DNA of 9,107 nucleotides from Spirochaetaceae bacterium (GTDB lineage: Bacteria; Spirochaetota; Spirochaetia; SZUA-6; Bin103), in contig JAPPKD010000086.1 of NCBI GenBank assembly GCA_028820215.1, forward strand, positions 1-9,107. Direction: 5' to 3'. Both the position numbers and the translations under genes were made by a program. The notes under the pieces were generated by a model. It was not told where the DNA came from. It was given only the letters and a program-made list of their open reading frames with translations, and made no database searches. This document shows positions 1-6,306 of the stretch, piece after piece (the first letter of the stretch is position 1; every line of letters starts with the position of its first letter).

Positions 1-42
1 GACCTGCTCGACCCCCGCCTGCGCGGCGCCAACGTGCGCTAG
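1..42 (+). CDS. C-terminal end of a DppC/OppC-like ABC transporter permease (partial)
   Basis: Only the last 13 codons and a TAG stop lie in the window, reading DLLDPRLRGANVR. This matches the usual tail of DppC/OppC-type inner-membrane permeases of peptide/nickel ABC importers, which end in a GDxLRDxLDPRLR-like sequence after the last membrane helix. The gene starts left of the window, so nothing else can be judged. A damaged relative of the same family lies at 5322-5880, whose shifted-frame end reads RDLLHP, so this genome carries at least two such permeases close together. The tail is short, so the call rests on the motif alone. Confidence 0.6.
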   Translation, partial: DLLDPRLRGANVR

Positions 43-51
43 CAGCCCGCG

Positions 52-103
52 GTGGAACTCCGGCTGCATTCGAGGGCGCTCTCGGTGGCACGCCGGGTTC
101 CAC
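52..103. repeat. Imperfect inverted repeat after the ABC permease stop
   Basis: The left arm (52-63, GTGGAACTCCGG) pairs with the right arm (93-103, CCGGGTTCCAC) except for one bulged T, leaving a 29-base loop. The arms lie 9 bases after the TAG of the ABC permease, so the hairpin could act as a transcription terminator, but no T-run follows. The right-hand part (78-103) recurs in inverted orientation at 1144-1169 with two mismatches in 26 bases, which points to a dispersed repeat family rather than a plain terminator. Confidence 0.5.
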
Positions 104-316
104 TCTGGGGCGGATAGCACGGTGTCCCGCACGTTCTTACGCACGCGCCGCGCATCGGCGGATGATCACGGCCCCGACGAGGTGGCCGTAGGGCTGCGCC
201 ACCGGCCTGCTCCCGCTGCCGCCAGCTCCGTGCGCGGCGCCGCGCCGTCGGCGGTTGCTCCACTGCAGCCGCCCGTTTCATTTGAAAAGCGATTTCCGGG
301 ACACCAGGCTGGCACG

Positions 317-3300
317 ATGGTGGCGTCGGCACTGCGGAGCGCGAGATTCGCCCTGGGCACGGTGACCGGCAAGCAGCGCGTCATCGGAGTCGTGCTGCTG
401 CTCGCGCTGCTGATTCCGTTCTTTGCGCTCAATCGGCTGCCCAAGCTGGACACCGTGCGCGCCGACCTGGCGCTGGCGCTGGCGCCCACCGCGGAGTGCT
501 TTCAGGGGTTCTGCATCGAGCGCGAGCCCGAGTCCACCTTCCTGCAGCGCTGGTGGCGGTTCTCGCTCACCTACCTGCAACTGGTCACCGCCGGCATGGT
601 GTTCGCGTTCCTGGCGGGTGGCATCGCCGAGACCTTCCTGATGCCGGCGCCGACAACGGGTGCCGGCCCGCCGCGGCCGCTGCTCGGCGGGCGCTGGGGG
701 CGCATCCTGAAGGGGCTCGGCATGGGCCCGGTGGTGAACCTTTGCTCAGCGTGTATCGTTCCCGTGTCGAGCGCCATGCACCGGCGCGGGCTCGGCATCG
801 AGGGGTCGCTGGCGCTCGTGCACGGGTCGGCGACCCTCAACGTGCCCTCGCTGCTGATGATCGCGGTGGTGTTCTCGCCCCTGCTCGGCGCCAGCCGGCT
901 CGCGCTCGGACTGACGGCGGCCTTCCTGCTCGGCCCGCTGGTCCTGTGGGTGGCGCGCACCGCTGCCTCGACGCCGGCCGCATGGGCGTCAGCGGCCGAG
1001 GATGTGGCGTGCCGACTGCCGGCGTGGGGGGATGGCGGCGTCCCGGGCGAGCCGCGGCGCAAAGGGTCGGAGGAGCAGACTTCCGCCACCGGGCGTCCCG
1101 AAACCGAAGCCGCCGGCGCCCCATCCGGGTCTCGCAGCCCGTGGTGGAACCCGGCGTCGCACCGAGAGCGGCGAGGCGCCCGCCTGGCAGGGCGCGACGA
1201 AACGAGCATTTCGGGCATGGGTGAGCGAGCCGCAACGCAGCCAGCCGGGAGGATGCATCGCCGCGCGAATGGAGCCGGAGTTTCGCCACCGGCCGCTGCG
1301 CGACCGGACGCCTGGGCAGCCGCGCCCAAGGATGCGGCGTGTGAGCTGCCGGCATGGGGGCCGCACGGCGCCCCCGGTGGACCAGAGCGGCAGGAGGCCG
1401 GGCAGCACACCTTCGCGAGCGGGCGCCTCGAGATCGTCGCTGGCGGCATCGCCTCCGGGTGTGCCCAAACCGTCACCGGCGGCGCGGCGGGCGGCCCAAC
1501 CCGGGCCGCACCGGGAGCGTTCCGCAAGCCGGCAGACTCCTGGGCCGCGGTCGCCGTGGCCGGCGTGCGGCAGTGGGCGCGGGCCACCGGGCGCCTGGTC
1601 GTGCAGATGGCGCCGCTGATGGTGGTGGCCGGCTTCGCCAGCGGGGCGGCAATCCAGCTCCTGCAGCCGGAGACGGTCGACGCCTACCTCGGCGACAGCC
1701 TCTCGGGGGTGCTGGCGGCGGCTACCCTGGGTGTGCTGATCAACGTGCCGCTGCTGTTCGAGATTCCGCTGGTCGCGCTGCTGCTGGTGCTGGGGGCGGG
1801 CGCGGCGCCGAGCGCGGCGCTGCTGTTCGCCGCCGCGGCCGGGGGGCCGATCACGTTCTGGGGGCTGGCGCGGACGGTCGGGCGGCGCGGCATCGCGGCC
1901 TACGCGGCCGGCACCTGGACGATCGCCGTGCTGGGCGGGCTGCTGGTGCTGGCGGTGAGCACGCAGTTCCCGGCCCTGGCGCCGTTGCGGTCGGCGCTGG
2001 TGCCGGCGGCGCCGCCCGCCGTGAAGCAGACCCCGGCGGGGCCGACCCACGCGCGCCCGGCGGACGCAGTGCCGCTGGCGTTCCGCGACGTCAGCGTCGC
2101 CGCCGGGGTGTCCGGCGACATCTACCACTCGCTGGCGACCCACAGCCTGGGGGTGAACTGGATCGACGTGAACCGGGACGGCTGGCCCGACCTGTTCGCG
2201 GTACGCGGCGACAGCGGGCTCGCGCCGCGCCTGTTCCTGAACCGCGGCGACGGCAGCTTCGAGCCGCGCCACGACCTGCTGCCGGAGTTGCCCGGCATGG
2301 AGATGTCGGGCTCGGTGTTCGCCGACTACGACAACGACGGCGACGACGACATCTACGTGTACACCGACCACCCGGAGTGGAGCCTGCAGGGGTACAACGC
2401 GCCCGACGGGCCGCCCAACCTGCTGCTCAAGAATCTGCTTTCCGAGCATGGCGGCCGCCTGCCGGCCGCCGGGCCGCTGTTCGCGGAGGTGGCCGCGGCC
2501 GCCGGAGTGGACGACCTGGCGCCGGCCCCGTTCGGGGAGCTGCCGGCGTACCGCACCAAGGCGGCGAGCTGGCTCGACTACGACCGCGACGGCTGCGTCG
2601 ACCTGTACGTCGGCCACATCGTGATCAACAACGAGGCCGACCCCGCCAACCGCGACCGCCTGTTTCACAACGAGTGCGACGGCACCTTCACCGACGCCAC
2701 CGACCACGCGCTGCCCGCGGCCGCCGACTATCGCGCCGCGCTGGTGGTGTACGGCGCCCACCTCGACGACGACCTGTGGCCCGACCTGTACGTCGTGAAC
2801 GTGGCCGGCAACGGTGCCAACCGGGCGCTGCACACCGACCAAGTCTACCGCAACCGGGGCGGCCGCTTCGTGCAGGTGTTCGACGACTGGCCGTGGATCG
2901 GCGACGACGCGCAGGCGGGCATGGGCATCGCCGCCGCCGACGTCGACCTGAACGGCACCTGGGACCTGTACATCACCGACCTGCTGGACGCCACCACGCT
3001 GGAGCGTCCGCCGGGCGGCAACGTGCTGTACCTGGGCGACGCGTCGGGGGCGTGGGCCGACAACAAGGCGGCCGGCGCCGGCGTGGCGGGCACCGACTCG
3101 TGGGGCATCAACTTCCTGGACGCCGACCACGACGGCTGGGAGGACCTCTACGTCGCCACCATGGTGCACCTCAACGACGAGTTGCTGTACGCGAACAATC
3201 GCAACGGCACCTTCACCAACGTGGCCGGGCAGGCCGGCTACGACGGCTACGACACTGGCGCCAGCCGCGGCAGCGCGGTGGCCGACTACGACGGCGACGG

Positions 3301-3799
3301 CGACCTCGACATCGCGGTCGTCAACCAGCATGAGCCGCACTGCGCGGAGGGTTCTCCCCCATCCTGCTCGCTGCAACTGCTGCGCAACGACACCACGGCC
3401 GCGGGCAACTGGCTCAAGCTGCGCCTGACCGGCACCGCCAGCAACCGCAGCGCCATCGGCGCCCTGGTGCGGGTACAGGCAGGGCCCCTCCGGCTGATGC
3501 GGCAGGTCACCGGCGGCTCCAGCGGCCACTCCCAGAACAGCCTGGTGGTGCACTTCGGCCTCGGCCGGGTGGAGGTGGTCGACCGGGTGGAGATCCTGTG
3601 GCCGTCCGGGGCACGCACGAACTGGAGCGCGCAACCGCCCGACACGCTGATCGACGTGGTCGAGGGCCGGGCGTGTACGGACGGGCAGCGCGCCGAGTGC
3701 GTGGAAGCGCCGCCCGCGCCGACGACGGCGGCGTTGGCCGGCGCAGAGCTGGCAAGCGCCCCGGACACCGCCGGCGAGACCGGCGCCGGCGCCCCGTAA
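317..3799 (+). CDS. Permease (ArsP/YraQ-like, DUF318 type) fused to an FG-GAP/VCBS and ASPIC-UnbV domain
   Basis: The frame is open from a GTG at 122. I chose the ATG at 317 (1160 aa) because the preceding 65 residues are Arg/Ala/Pro-rich with no domain, and an AGG lies 8 bases before this ATG. Residues below are counted from the GTG. Helices lie near 87-103, 149-170, 200-280, 492-514, 527-575 and 591-617. A CSAC pair (Cys208, Cys211) followed by IVP, and an NVP motif in each half (Asn240, Asn541), fit the two-fold repeat of the predicted-permease family that includes ArsP and YraQ. The loop at about 286-485 is hydrophilic and partly repetitive. From residue 654 there are about seven DxDxDG-like FG-GAP/VCBS calcium-binding repeats (for example DYDNDGDDD, DYDGDGDLD, one degenerate). 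An ASPIC/UnbV domain follows at about 1096-1183 (NRSAIGALVRV...FGLG...VEILWPSG). The C-terminal half is probably extracytoplasmic. The substrate is unknown; metal or organoarsenical export is only a family-based guess. Confidence 0.85.
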   Translation: MVASALRSARFALGTVTGKQRVIGVVLLLALLIPFFALNRLPKLDTVRADLALALAPTAECFQGFCIEREPESTFLQRWWRFSLTYLQLVTAGMVFAFLAGGIAETFLMPAPTTGAGPPRPLLGGRWGRILKGLGMGPVVNLCSACIVPVSSAMHRRGLGIEGSLALVHGSATLNVPSLLMIAVVFSPLLGASRLALGLTAAFLLGPLVLWVARTAASTPAAWASAAEDVACRLPAWGDGGVPGEPRRKGSEEQTSATGRPETEAAGAPSGSRSPWWNPASHRERRGARLAGRDETSISGMGERAATQPAGRMHRRANGAGVSPPAAARPDAWAAAPKDAACELPAWGPHGAPGGPERQEAGQHTFASGRLEIVAGGIASGCAQTVTGGAAGGPTRAAPGAFRKPADSWAAVAVAGVRQWARATGRLVVQMAPLMVVAGFASGAAIQLLQPETVDAYLGDSLSGVLAAATLGVLINVPLLFEIPLVALLLVLGAGAAPSAALLFAAAAGGPITFWGLARTVGRRGIAAYAAGTWTIAVLGGLLVLAVSTQFPALAPLRSALVPAAPPAVKQTPAGPTHARPADAVPLAFRDVSVAAGVSGDIYHSLATHSLGVNWIDVNRDGWPDLFAVRGDSGLAPRLFLNRGDGSFEPRHDLLPELPGMEMSGSVFADYDNDGDDDIYVYTDHPEWSLQGYNAPDGPPNLLLKNLLSEHGGRLPAAGPLFAEVAAAAGVDDLAPAPFGELPAYRTKAASWLDYDRDGCVDLYVGHIVINNEADPANRDRLFHNECDGTFTDATDHALPAAADYRAALVVYGAHLDDDLWPDLYVVNVAGNGANRALHTDQVYRNRGGRFVQVFDDWPWIGDDAQAGMGIAAADVDLNGTWDLYITDLLDATTLERPPGGNVLYLGDASGAWADNKAAGAGVAGTDSWGINFLDADHDGWEDLYVATMVHLNDELLYANNRNGTFTNVAGQAGYDGYDTGASRGSAVADYDGDGDLDIAVVNQHEPHCAEGSPPSCSLQLLRNDTTAAGNWLKLRLTGTASNRSAIGALVRVQAGPLRLMRQVTGGSSGHSQNSLVVHFGLGRVEVVDRVEILWPSGARTNWSAQPPDTLIDVVEGRACTDGQRAECVEAPPAPTTAALAGAELASAPDTAGETGAGAP
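980..1465 (+). repeat. Degenerate direct repeats inside the permease loop
   Basis: Two units of about 155 bases, 980-1135 and 1310-1465, are offset by 330 bases, a multiple of three. Both translate in frame: AWASAAEDVACRLPAWG in the first and AWAAAPKDAACELPAWG in the second, with about half of some 52 residues identical. The stretch between them holds the inverted repeat copy at 1144-1169. The segment falls in the cytoplasmic linker between the two permease halves, so insertion there would not break the membrane core. It looks like repeat DNA absorbed into the reading frame rather than a folded domain. Confidence 0.6.
1144..1169 (-). repeat. Inverted copy of the 78-103 repeat
   Basis: Read on the minus strand, this segment matches 78-103 at 24 of 26 positions; the only difference is a CG versus GC swap in the middle. 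The bases just upstream on the plus strand (1132-1152) also resemble 42-61, with GCAGCCCG followed by GGTGGAAC in both. Two copies about 1 kb apart, one intergenic and one inside a coding region, suggest a dispersed repetitive element of this genome. Confidence 0.55.
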
Positions 3800-3985
3800 C
3801 CGCCGCCCGCGTGGCCGCCTCCGTTGCCGGCGAATCTGTCGCGTTCACCACCGCTGTCGGTCCCACCGGCTCTACTCGTACCCGGTGTCGCGCGCAGAGC
3901 CGCCCGAACGCCGCCGGGAGTCTCGCCACCGGCACCGTGTAACCGCTGCCCGGGCGCCGCCTCCGGGGTCGGCGAGTCGGTCGCG
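3796..3985. repeat. Direct repeat spanning the 3' end of the permease-UnbV gene
   Basis: Bases 3796-3843 and 3939-3985 align with about 39 matches over 48 positions and one gap, at an offset of 143 bases. Similarity continues upstream, so that the coding end DTAGETGAGAP-stop is echoed by NAAGSLATGTV-stop ending at 3942. The second copy is in another frame from the gene (143 is not a multiple of three). This looks like an old tandem duplication of the gene end, placed in the spacer between two convergent genes. Confidence 0.55.
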
Positions 3986-4022
3986 CGGCGCGCTCTCGGC
4001 CCGACTGGCCTGCCAAGCCAAG

Positions 4023-5273
4023 CTAAAATGTGAGGTCGACCGGCGGGCAGGAGGGATCGGTCACCGCGCACTGGCCGAGCTGGCCGTGGTCGTTGCTGCC
4101 CCAGCCCCACAGGGTGCCGTCGGTCTTCAGCGCCACGGTGCCGTGGCCGGCGGCGGCGACCGCGTGCCAGTCGTCGTCCCAGGTCCAGTTCCACAGGTCC
4201 CGGAACCGCTTCACCCGCTCCGGCTTGAGCTGCCGCCGGACCGTCCACCGCTGCCCGAGCTGGCCGCGGTTGTTCAGCCCCCACGCCCACAGGGTGCCGT
4301 CGCTGCGCAGCCCCACGGTGTGCGCCTCGCCGGCCGCCACAGCCCGCCAGTCGGAACCGGACCGCACCCGTACCGGCTCGGGGCGATCGGTGGTGGTGCC
4401 GTCGCCGAGCTGGCCGGTGCCGTTTGCCCCCCAGGCCCACAGCGTGCCGTCGGCGCGCACGGCAACGGTGTGGGCCTCACCGGCCGCCACCGCGCTCCAG
4501 TCCGCCCGCGTTCCCACCTGCACCGGTTCGGGGCGGTCGGTGGTGCTGCCGTCGCCGAGCTGACCGCTCCAGTTGGCGCCCCAGGCCCACAGCGTGCCGT
4601 CGGCGCGCAGGGCAACGGTGTGGGCCTCGCCGGCCGCCACCGCGTGCCAATCGGCGTGCGCGCCCACCCGCGCCGGGCTCGACCGGTTCTCCCACCCGCC
4701 GTCGCCGAGCTGGCCGAGGTCGTTGCGCCCCCACGTCCACAGCGTGCCGTCACGGCGCACGGCGACGGTGTGCCCGAAGCCGGCGGCCACGGCCCGCCAC
4801 CGGCCGCCGCCGGCCACCTGCACCGGGCTCGGTCGGTCGGTGGTGGTGCCGTCGCCGAGCTGGCCGGCGCCGTTGGAGCCCCACGCCCACAGCGTGCCGT
4901 TGCTCCGTATGGCGACCGTGTGCACCGCCCCGGCGGCCACAGTTCGCCACCTGCTTCCCGCGCCCACCTGCACCGGACTGGCGCGGTCGGTAGTGGAACC
5001 GTCGCCGAGCTGGCCGGACGAGTTCCGGCCCCAGGCCCAAAGCGCGCCGTCGCTCTTCAGCACGAAGGTGTGCGAGGACGCCGCCGCGACCGCGCTCACG
5101 GTCGTCGCGCAGACGCCTCCGAGGCCGAGCGCGCACCGCACCTGCGAGCAGCCCGCCAAGGTGAAAAGCGCCGGAAGCGTCGCCACCACCACAAGCATCA
5201 AGCGCCCAGTTCCGGACCGGACGCGCAGCGACCGGTAAGGACCGCTGCGGCGTGGCACAACGCGTGGAATCAT
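4023..5273 (-). CDS. RCC1-repeat (seven-bladed beta-propeller) lipoprotein
   Basis: The protein has 416 residues from the ATG at 5273. It begins with an Arg-rich n-region, then a hydrophobic stretch ([18 protein letters not shown]) with an LAGC lipobox at Cys42, so it is probably an exported, lipid-anchored surface protein. Seven RCC1 units follow, each with a [T/S/A/R][18 protein letters not shown] core, an HTV strand and a VAAG turn. Seven blades is a complete propeller. Six of the unit spacings are regular: the coding repeat recurs every 150 bases except for one 180-base unit that carries an extra Trp/Arg/Lys-rich segment ([15 protein letters not shown]). A start at 5198 is possible but would remove the positive n-region; the frame also extends to a TTG at 5339. 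Bacterial RCC1-like proteins have varied binding roles, so the ligand cannot be predicted. The gene converges with the permease-UnbV gene. Confidence 0.85.
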   Translation of the reverse strand: MIPRVVPRRSGPYRSLRVRSGTGRLMLVVVATLPALFTLAGCSQVRCALGLGGVCATTVSAVAAASSHTFVLKSDGALWAWGRNSSGQLGDGSTTDRASPVQVGAGSRWRTVAAGAVHTVAIRSNGTLWAWGSNGAGQLGDGTTTDRPSPVQVAGGGRWRAVAAGFGHTVAVRRDGTLWTWGRNDLGQLGDGGWENRSSPARVGAHADWHAVAAGEAHTVALRADGTLWAWGANWSGQLGDGSTTDRPEPVQVGTRADWSAVAAGEAHTVAVRADGTLWAWGANGTGQLGDGTTTDRPEPVRVRSGSDWRAVAAGEAHTVGLRSDGTLWAWGLNNRGQLGQRWTVRRQLKPERVKRFRDLWNWTWDDDWHAVAAAGHGTVALKTDGTLWGWGSNDHGQLGQCAVTDPSCPPVDLTF

Positions 5274-5321
5274 GCCACACTCGCAATCTGCGGGACACTG
5301 ACTGCAGCGCTTCGCGGATTC

Positions 5322-5880
5322 GTGGCTCACGTCCGGCAACTGTTCCTCATCCTCGCCATCATGACGATCATCGGGCAGCGCCTGCTACCGATGATCGTCG
5401 TCCTGGGGGCGTTCTCTGGCCTGGGCATTATCCGCGTGGTACGCAGCGTGGTGCTCGCCATCAGGGAGAGCCCCTACGTGGAGGCGGCGCGCGCAACCGG
5501 CTACTCGACGGCGTGCGTCTTGGTGCGCCACGTGCTGCAGCAGATCTGGGGTCCGGTGGTCGTGGTGTTCACCGTCGTCCTGGGCGGGATCATCCCGCAG
5601 GAGTCGATCATCGGCTTCCTTGGCTTCGGGATCCCGCCGCTGACGAGGAGTTCGGGCAGCATGCTGAGCATGGAGGGCCGCATCTACATGGGGGAGGCGC
5701 CGCTGCTGGCGTTCTGGCCGGGCCCGTGCCCGGCCATCGTCGTGTATGGCATCAAATATGTTCGGAGAGGCCCTGCGTGACCTCCTCCACCCCGCCTCTG
5801 CGGCTCCAGCCGTTACTCCGCCGATCAGCAAGAGTCGAGTCTACTCGGGCGCAAGGGTGACACTGGGAAAACCGCCGTAG
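5322..5880 (+). pseudogene. Truncated and frameshifted DppC/OppC-like ABC permease
   Basis: The readable part begins at [18 protein letters not shown] and shows the core of a binding-protein-dependent transport permease: a helix, then IRVVRSVVLAIRESPYVEAARATGYS, which is the EAA loop that contacts the ATPase, then GPVVVVFTVVLGG, then SIIGFLGFGIPPLTRSSGSML. The family is normally near 280-300 residues. The first 100 or so, with the N-terminal helices, are absent and the RCC1 gene lies on the other strand there. Near 5754-5757 an extra base in an A-run breaks the frame: the current frame ends GIKYVRRGPA at 5780, while skipping one base gives GI-MFGEALRDLLHPAS, the normal family ending, and runs to a TAG at 5878-5880. 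Both a missing front and a frameshift argue for a dead gene. The frameshift alone could be an assembly error. Confidence 0.75.
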
Positions 5881-6072
5881 CGGGACCAACGAGCCTTCGA
5901 TCGCGCGCTCCTCCAGTCAGTTGCACAGACCGTTCGCACGGCATGAGCGTGGGCGCGAGCGACCCATGCGTGACTCGTTGCAACCTTGTGTCTTCCTCGC
6001 CCCTCACTATGGACCGCGCCGTCATATTCCGAAGACGGATGCTATGGGATGGCAGGACGACGACAATAGGGC

Positions 6073-6102
6073 TTGCATCATCCGTGTCGTACGAGCTAGA
6101 AT
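6073..6102 (+). promoter_or_regulatory. Possible sigma70-type promoter upstream of the ATPase-nuclease gene
   Basis: TTGCAT at 6073-6078 and TAGAAT at 6097-6102 are separated by 18 bases. The -10 box matches five of six consensus bases, but the -35 box only about half. It would leave a 5' leader of roughly 200 bases containing the hairpins at 6197-6242. In a region of middling GC such a match can occur by chance. Confidence 0.25.
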
Positions 6103-6196
6103 ATCCATATACGGCGATCGAGGTGAAAAGCACTAAGACCCCCTCTGAATTTTGTGAGAGCGCGCTTATGGTAGTATGCCAGAAGTCTACGCCATT

Positions 6197-6242
6197 GCGA
6201 GGAGCGCCTCCTCGCGCCCCAAACTGGTTTCAACCTGGGCGC
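6197..6242. promoter_or_regulatory. Two hairpins in the leader of the ATPase-nuclease gene
   Basis: Bases 6197-6215 form a perfect 8-bp stem (GCGAGGAG with CTCCTCGC) around a 3-base loop. A second possible stem pairs GCGCCC at 6214-6219 with GGGCGC at 6237-6242, and its loop contains a small AAAC/GTTT palindrome. The two stems share two bases, so they could be mutually exclusive, as in an attenuator. No T-run follows either stem, so a simple terminator is not supported. They end about 65 bases before the GTG start. Confidence 0.3.
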
Positions 6243-6306
6243 TATCAGCACGCGATGGCTCCCCTCACGAGCCCAACCCGCACGATTCCTCGCGAGCGGT
6301 AGTACC

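Larger units (their letters stand above)
5881..6306. other. Gene-poor junction between GC-rich and lower-GC regions
   Basis: I find no convincing gene in this stretch. A 119-codon frame from ATG 5943 ends at 6302, but it shows no domain and no helix or strand pattern I recognise, and its codon choice is irregular. Base composition falls along the stretch from very GC-rich to about even. It holds a weak promoter-like pair and two hairpins, listed separately. It probably contains the control region of the ATPase-nuclease gene and the left boundary of an acquired segment. Confidence 0.5.

Noticed and set aside
122..316. The GTG at 122 as the true start of the permease-UnbV gene.
   Set aside because: The extra 65 residues show no signal or domain and look like untranslated GC-rich DNA. 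The ATG at 317 sits just before the first helix region.
1354..3333. A 659-codon plus-strand frame overlapping the permease-UnbV gene.
   Set aside because: It is almost entirely Arg, Gly, Ala and Pro, as expected for a shifted frame in GC-rich DNA.
989..3634. An 881-codon open frame on the minus strand within the permease-UnbV gene.
   Set aside because: It is an antisense frame created by high GC. It is rich in Arg, Val, His and Gln with no domain, while the plus strand has clear FG-GAP and UnbV motifs.
4072..5015. Regular 150-base repeats that could suggest a CRISPR or satellite array.
   Set aside because: The period is a multiple of three and each unit encodes one RCC1 blade. There are no short identical repeats with unique spacers.
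3885..5780. A 631-codon plus-strand frame running through the RCC1 gene into the ABC permease fragment.
   Set aside because: The first part is the complement of the RCC1 repeats and has a repetitive Pro/Ala/Arg pattern. Only the part from about 5322 has real permease motifs, and these are annotated as a pseudogene.
5943..6302. A 119-codon plus-strand frame just before the ATPase-nuclease gene.
   Set aside because: No recognisable domain, no good ribosome site and no protein-like residue pattern. It could be a degraded remnant but cannot be supported.
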